A stretch of DNA of 18,395 bases from JARROD01 sp037384225 (GTDB taxonomy: Bacteria > Pseudomonadota > Gammaproteobacteria > Pseudomonadales > Cellvibrionaceae), in assembly GCA_037384225.1 (NCBI GenBank), contig JARROD010000028.1:1-18395 (forward strand). Direction: 5' to 3'. Position 1 is the first letter of the stretch, and every line of letters starts with the position of its first letter. The position numbers and the translations under genes were made by a program. Positions 15,755 to 18,395 of the stretch are shown here, in pieces. The notes under the pieces were generated by a model that was not told the DNA's origin, ran no database searches, and was given only the letters and a program-made list of their open reading frames with translations.

Positions 15755-17098
15755 ATGGCAGCAGACAACTACTTTGGCAACTACAATCGCACCGAAGAAA
15801 TCGCGGCAATCGAAAAAGATTGGGCGGAAAACCCCCGCTGGAAGAACGTTAAACGTTCCTACAGCGCCGAAGACGTCGTGCGCCTGCGCGGTTCCCTAAA
15901 GCGCGAGAATACCGTTGCGAAACGCGGTGCTGAAAAACTATGGCAACTGATTAACGAAGGTGGACGCCCCGCTTTTCGCCCGGAGAAAGATTTTGTCAAT
16001 GCCATGGGCGCGCTCACCGGCGGCCAGGCTGTGCAACAAGTCAAAGCCGGCGTGCAGGCCATCTACCTCTCCGGCTGGCAAGTTGCCGCCGACGCCAACA
16101 GTTCTGAAACCATGTATCCGGACCAGTCGCTGTATGCCGTCGATTCAGTGCCCACCGTGGTAAGGCGTATTAACAATGCCTTTGAGCGCGCCGATCAGAT
16201 TCAGTGGAAGGCGGGTAAAAATGCTGATGAAAGCAACTATATCGATTATTTTGCGCCGATCGTGGCCGATGCTGAGGCCGGCTTTGGCGGCGTCTTAAAC
16301 GCCTACGAATTGATGAAAAATATGATTCGTGCCGGCGCCTCCGGCGTCCATTTTGAAGACCAACTGGCGTCGGTCAAAAAATGTGGCCATATGGGTGGCA
16401 AGGTATTGGTCCCGACTCAGGAAGCGGTACAAAAGCTGACCGCCGCACGCCTGGCTTCTGATGTTGAGGGTGTCTCCACTATTGTACTCGCCCGTACCGA
16501 CGCCAATGCCGCTGACCTCCTCACCTCGGACTGTGATGAATACGATCGGCCCTTTATTTCCGGGGAGCGCACAGCCGAAGGTTTCTACAGGGTCAAGGCT
16601 GGTATCGATCAGGCTATTGCCCGCGGTCTGGCCTACGCGCCCTACGCCGATCTGCTGTGGTGCGAAACCGCCACCCCCTCCCTGGAGGAGGCGAAAAAAT
16701 TTGCCGAAGCGGTCAAAAAAGAATATCCGGATCAGTTACTGGCCTATAACTGTTCACCTTCATTCAACTGGAAAAAGAACCTCGACGATGCCACCATCGC
16801 CAAGTTCCAAACTGAACTGAGCGCTATGGGCTATAAATTCCAGTTCATTACCCTGGCCGGTATTCACAATATGTGGAACGGTATGTTCGACCTGGCCTAC
16901 GGCTATGCCCGCCGGGATATGTCCGCCTATGTGGAGCTGCAGGAAAAAGAGTTCGCCGATGCAGAAAAAGGCTATACCTTTGTCGCCCACCAACAGGAAG
17001 TGGGTACGGGTTATTTCGATGATATGACAACCGTGATTCAGGGAGGCCAATCGTCGGTGACGGCGTTGACAGGCTCAACCGAAGAAGATCAGTTTTAA
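15755..17098 (+). CDS. aceA: Isocitrate lyase
   Basis: This enzyme cleaves isocitrate to succinate and glyoxylate, the first step of the glyoxylate bypass, allowing growth on acetate and fatty acids. It has 447 residues, near the 434 of E. coli AceA. The signature KKCGHMGGKVLVPTQEA carries the catalytic Cys210 (E. coli Cys195). Other family blocks are GGQAVQQVKAGVQAIYLSGW (89-108), PIVADAEAGFGG (168-179, metal binding), VLARTDANAADLL and YNCSPSFNWKKNLD. The purine-rich GAGAGA stretch just upstream serves as ribosome binding site. It is divergent from the LysR gene and followed by a GC-rich hairpin. Confidence 0.98.
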   Translation: MAADNYFGNYNRTEEIAAIEKDWAENPRWKNVKRSYSAEDVVRLRGSLKRENTVAKRGAEKLWQLINEGGRPAFRPEKDFVNAMGALTGGQAVQQVKAGVQAIYLSGWQVAADANSSETMYPDQSLYAVDSVPTVVRRINNAFERADQIQWKAGKNADESNYIDYFAPIVADAEAGFGGVLNAYELMKNMIRAGASGVHFEDQLASVKKCGHMGGKVLVPTQEAVQKLTAARLASDVEGVSTIVLARTDANAADLLTSDCDEYDRPFISGERTAEGFYRVKAGIDQAIARGLAYAPYADLLWCETATPSLEEAKKFAEAVKKEYPDQLLAYNCSPSFNWKKNLDDATIAKFQTELSAMGYKFQFITLAGIHNMWNGMFDLAYGYARRDMSAYVELQEKEFADAEKGYTFVAHQQEVGTGYFDDMTTVIQGGQSSVTALTGSTEEDQF

Positions 17099-17113
17099 CG
17101 GTTGAAATCCTCT

Positions 17114-17148
17114 GGCGCCGGCGGGGGAAGAATTCCGCCGCCGGTGCC
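17114..17148. terminator. GC-rich hairpin between convergent aceA and rraA
   Basis: GGCGCCGGCGG (17114-17124) pairs with CCGCCGGTGCC (17138-17148) over 11 bp with one G-T pair, and the stem extends inward past one mismatch. It lies 15 bases after the aceA stop and just past the rraA stop on the other strand. It is not followed by a clear T run on either side, so termination efficiency is uncertain. Confidence 0.55.
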
Positions 17149-17154
17149 GTCTAT

Positions 17155-17646
17155 CTAGGAATTTGGCATTTCCAACGCCTGCGGCGAACAGATCACGCCG
17201 TTGTTGTCAGCGTAGACGAATGCTCCCGGTGTAAACGTTACCCCGCCAAAGGTTACCGGAATATTCAGATCTCCGATGCCGCGCTTTTCGGTTTTCAAAG
17301 GCACTGTGTTGAGCGCCTGCACCCCCAGGTCGAGCGTGGCGATGGCATCTACATCACGAATGCAACCGTAGATAATAAAGCCTTCCCAGCCGTTTTTAAC
17401 CGCGTTTGCCGCAATCATATCGCCCAACAATGCACGGCGCAGTGAGCCGCCGCCGTCGACAACCATCACTTTGCCCCGGCCGGGGTTGCCGGCCTGAGTT
17501 TTTACTAGCGAGTTGTCTTCATGGCATTTGATCGTGACAATTTCACCGCCAAAAGCCCGCCGGCCGCCGTAATTTGTAAACATGGGTACAACAACCTGCA
17601 CCAGTTCCGGGTAGCTGTCACAAAGGTCAGGGGTAAGGTATTCCAT
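17155..17646 (-). CDS. rraA: Regulator of ribonuclease activity A
   Basis: RraA binds RNase E and the degradosome and inhibits RNA cleavage. The 163-residue reading from ATG 17646 (MEYLTPDLCDSYPELVQVV) aligns with the start of E. coli RraA (161 residues), with GAGGA just upstream. The frame is open a further 15 codons upstream (to 17691), but that extension has no family match. Conserved blocks are NYGGRRAFGGEIVTIKC, GRGKVMVVDGGGSLRRALLG, WEGFIIYGCIRDVD and VTFGGVTFTPGAFVYADNNG. The same fold is shared with HMG/CHA aldolases, and some proteins annotated RraA have that activity, but the close length and sequence favour RraA. It follows the Rieske gene on the same strand after 110 bases. Confidence 0.9.
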   Translation of the reverse strand: MEYLTPDLCDSYPELVQVVVPMFTNYGGRRAFGGEIVTIKCHEDNSLVKTQAGNPGRGKVMVVDGGGSLRRALLGDMIAANAVKNGWEGFIIYGCIRDVDAIATLDLGVQALNTVPLKTEKRGIGDLNIPVTFGGVTFTPGAFVYADNNGVICSPQALEMPNS

Positions 17647-17756
17647 AGTAATCCTCGTTTCGCGGTGATCGATACAATCATTCGCCGTCAATTTTGACAG
17701 GATATTTTAACAAGCTCCGAGGGGCTTCGACACCGCACCGTGACAATCGCACAGGG

Positions 17757-18059
17757 TTATAGCATTACACCCAGCAGATTTCCTTCGTAGACAACCGCAA
17801 ATTTTTCCAGTGGTGAGAGGCAGCCGCTGCGGGCGCCACCTGAGAGGAGATCAAATTCAATGCCATGCATGGGGCAGCGCAGTAAACCATTGCGCACCGT
17901 GGCAAATGTCAAGGGGGCATCCATATGCGGACAACGGTTGGCGATCAGGTAAGTTCGGCCCTGGTCCTGCACCAACAACAGATCCCGACCGGCGATGCGA
18001 AAGGGACGGATATAGCCGTCGTATAGAAGATGCAACTTTTCCAGCGGGTAAAATGTCAT
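17757..18059 (-). CDS. Small Rieske [2Fe-2S] protein
   Basis: This 100-residue protein from ATG 18059 (MTFYPLEKLHLL) has AAAGGG upstream. The two Rieske cluster motifs are complete: CPHMDAPL with Cys43 and His45, and CPMHGIEFDL with Cys62 and His65. It is the ferredoxin-like stand-alone type, seen as a reductase or dioxygenase electron carrier or as the small subunit of nitrite reductase-like systems. No oxygenase partner is in the window, so its electron acceptor is unknown. A longer reading from TTG 18086 would begin inside a repeat element and is unlikely. Confidence 0.85.
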   Translation of the reverse strand: MTFYPLEKLHLLYDGYIRPFRIAGRDLLLVQDQGRTYLIANRCPHMDAPLTFATVRNGLLRCPMHGIEFDLLSGGARSGCLSPLEKFAVVYEGNLLGVML

Positions 18060-18074
18060 AAGTCTGCCCTTTTG

Positions 18075-18182
18075 GTAACTTCTCAATAACCCGGGGTAAG
18101 CACAGTGTCAGGCGGACGTCCGGCGGTAGTTGGCCCAGACTGTCGGAGGCATGAATGCCGACGACAAGTATTGAGAAGTTAC
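18075..18182. repeat. 108-bp mosaic copy of the inverted-repeat element
   Basis: The ends GTAACTTCTCAATAA (18075) and TATTGAGAAGTTAC (to 18182) are inverse copies. The first half (18093-18116) matches the 11854 copy in inverted orientation. The middle (18119-18136) is identical over 18 bases to 1594-1611 in the large copy. The last part has a bulged hairpin (18140-18161) not seen in the others. It separates the Rieske gene from the divergent gene at the window edge. Confidence 0.9.
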
Positions 18183-18262
18183 TGGCTGCTTAAGAAAAGG
18201 TTGTTATACCAAACTTAACTCTCGGGCGCTAACAGCCCTTCTCAGTTCAGCCGCGAATCAAG

Positions 18263-18292
18263 TTGGATAACATGACAAATTAGCACTACAAT
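18263..18292 (+). promoter_or_regulatory. Candidate promoter for the gene at the right edge
   Basis: TTGGAT (18263-18268), an 18-base spacer and TACAAT (18287-18292) lie 28 bases before the ATG at 18321. Both hexamers are close to sigma-70 consensus. Confidence 0.45.
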
Positions 18293-18320
18293 GCCGCCCT
18301 GCTCACTTGTTGCCCGAAGT

Positions 18321-18395
18321 ATGACTCAGCTCAAGATTTCCGATATCCACTACCACCCCGATGCCAGCGCTCTGTTTGAGCAACTGCTCGATCTA
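18321..18395 (+). CDS. 5' end of a gene, possibly aminodeoxychorismate synthase component I
   Basis: An ATG at 18321 opens a frame that stays open for 25 codons to the window edge. The start MTQLKISDIHYHPDASALFE resembles the variable N-terminus of PabB proteins, which make aminodeoxychorismate for folate synthesis, but this stretch is too short and too variable to decide. A plausible promoter lies upstream; the ribosome binding site is weak. Confidence 0.4.
   Translation, partial: MTQLKISDIHYHPDASALFEQLLDL

Noticed and set aside
18060..18086. Longer start for the Rieske protein (TTG at 18086)
   Set aside because: It begins inside the repeat end and adds nine residues with no family match. 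ATG 18059 has a good ribosome binding site.
1..18395. Looked for tRNA or rRNA genes, prophage, toxin-antitoxin or defence genes, and insertion-sequence transposases
   Set aside because: None was recognised. The gene content is core metabolism and housekeeping, and the novelty is in the non-coding repeats.

Overview
The window comes from a gammaproteobacterium, most likely a marine or halotolerant relative of Pseudomonas or the Cellvibrionales. The protein sequences and the order mltD - gloB - methyltransferase - rnhA - dnaQ - nhaB - fimL match the gammaproteobacterial core. I recall the same block, slightly longer, in Pseudomonas aeruginosa. Two different Na+/H+ antiporters (NhaB and an NhaC-type) fit a sodium-rich habitat. 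All assignments rest on reading the sequence and on recalled family features; no search was run.

Layout. 1-1445 (-) is a left-truncated fimL-like gene, a type IV pilus/cAMP regulator with a degenerate Hpt domain. 1446-2127 is a gene-free stretch with a six-unit hexamer tandem repeat and a 458-bp repeat element. 2128-3630 (+) is nhaB. It converges on dnaQ (3714-4427, -), rnhA (4455-4886, -) and a YafS-like methyltransferase (4938-5840, -), which are probably co-transcribed. Divergent from these are gloB (6047-6865, +) and mltD (7142-8833, +). An HDOD-GAF protein (8902-10326, -) and an NhaC antiporter (10400-11806, -) follow. 11807-12231 is gene-free and carries three repeat copies and hairpins. 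12232-17098 is a compact glyoxylate-shunt cluster: glcB (-), a LysR regulator (-) and aceA (+). rraA (-) and a small Rieske protein (-) follow, and the window ends in the first 25 codons of a + strand gene, possibly pabB.

How the genes work together. AceA splits isocitrate to glyoxylate and succinate, and GlcB condenses glyoxylate with acetyl-CoA to malate. The LysR gene between them is the obvious candidate regulator. DnaQ and RNase HI serve replication fidelity and R-loop removal, GloB detoxifies methylglyoxal-derived S-lactoylglutathione, and MltD remodels peptidoglycan.

The most unusual content is not a gene. A family of short inverted-repeat elements has ends close to GTAACTTCTCAATAA / TTATTGAGAAGTTAC. 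It occurs at seven loci in 18 kb, with sizes of about 23, 36, 72, 90, 94, 108 and 458 bp plus one solitary end. They sit in intergenic gaps, and two ends supply or overlap stop codons. One 36-bp copy is flanked by a perfect 8-bp direct repeat, and two copies are mosaics of others. This looks like a non-autonomous, MITE-like or REP-like family that I do not recognise.
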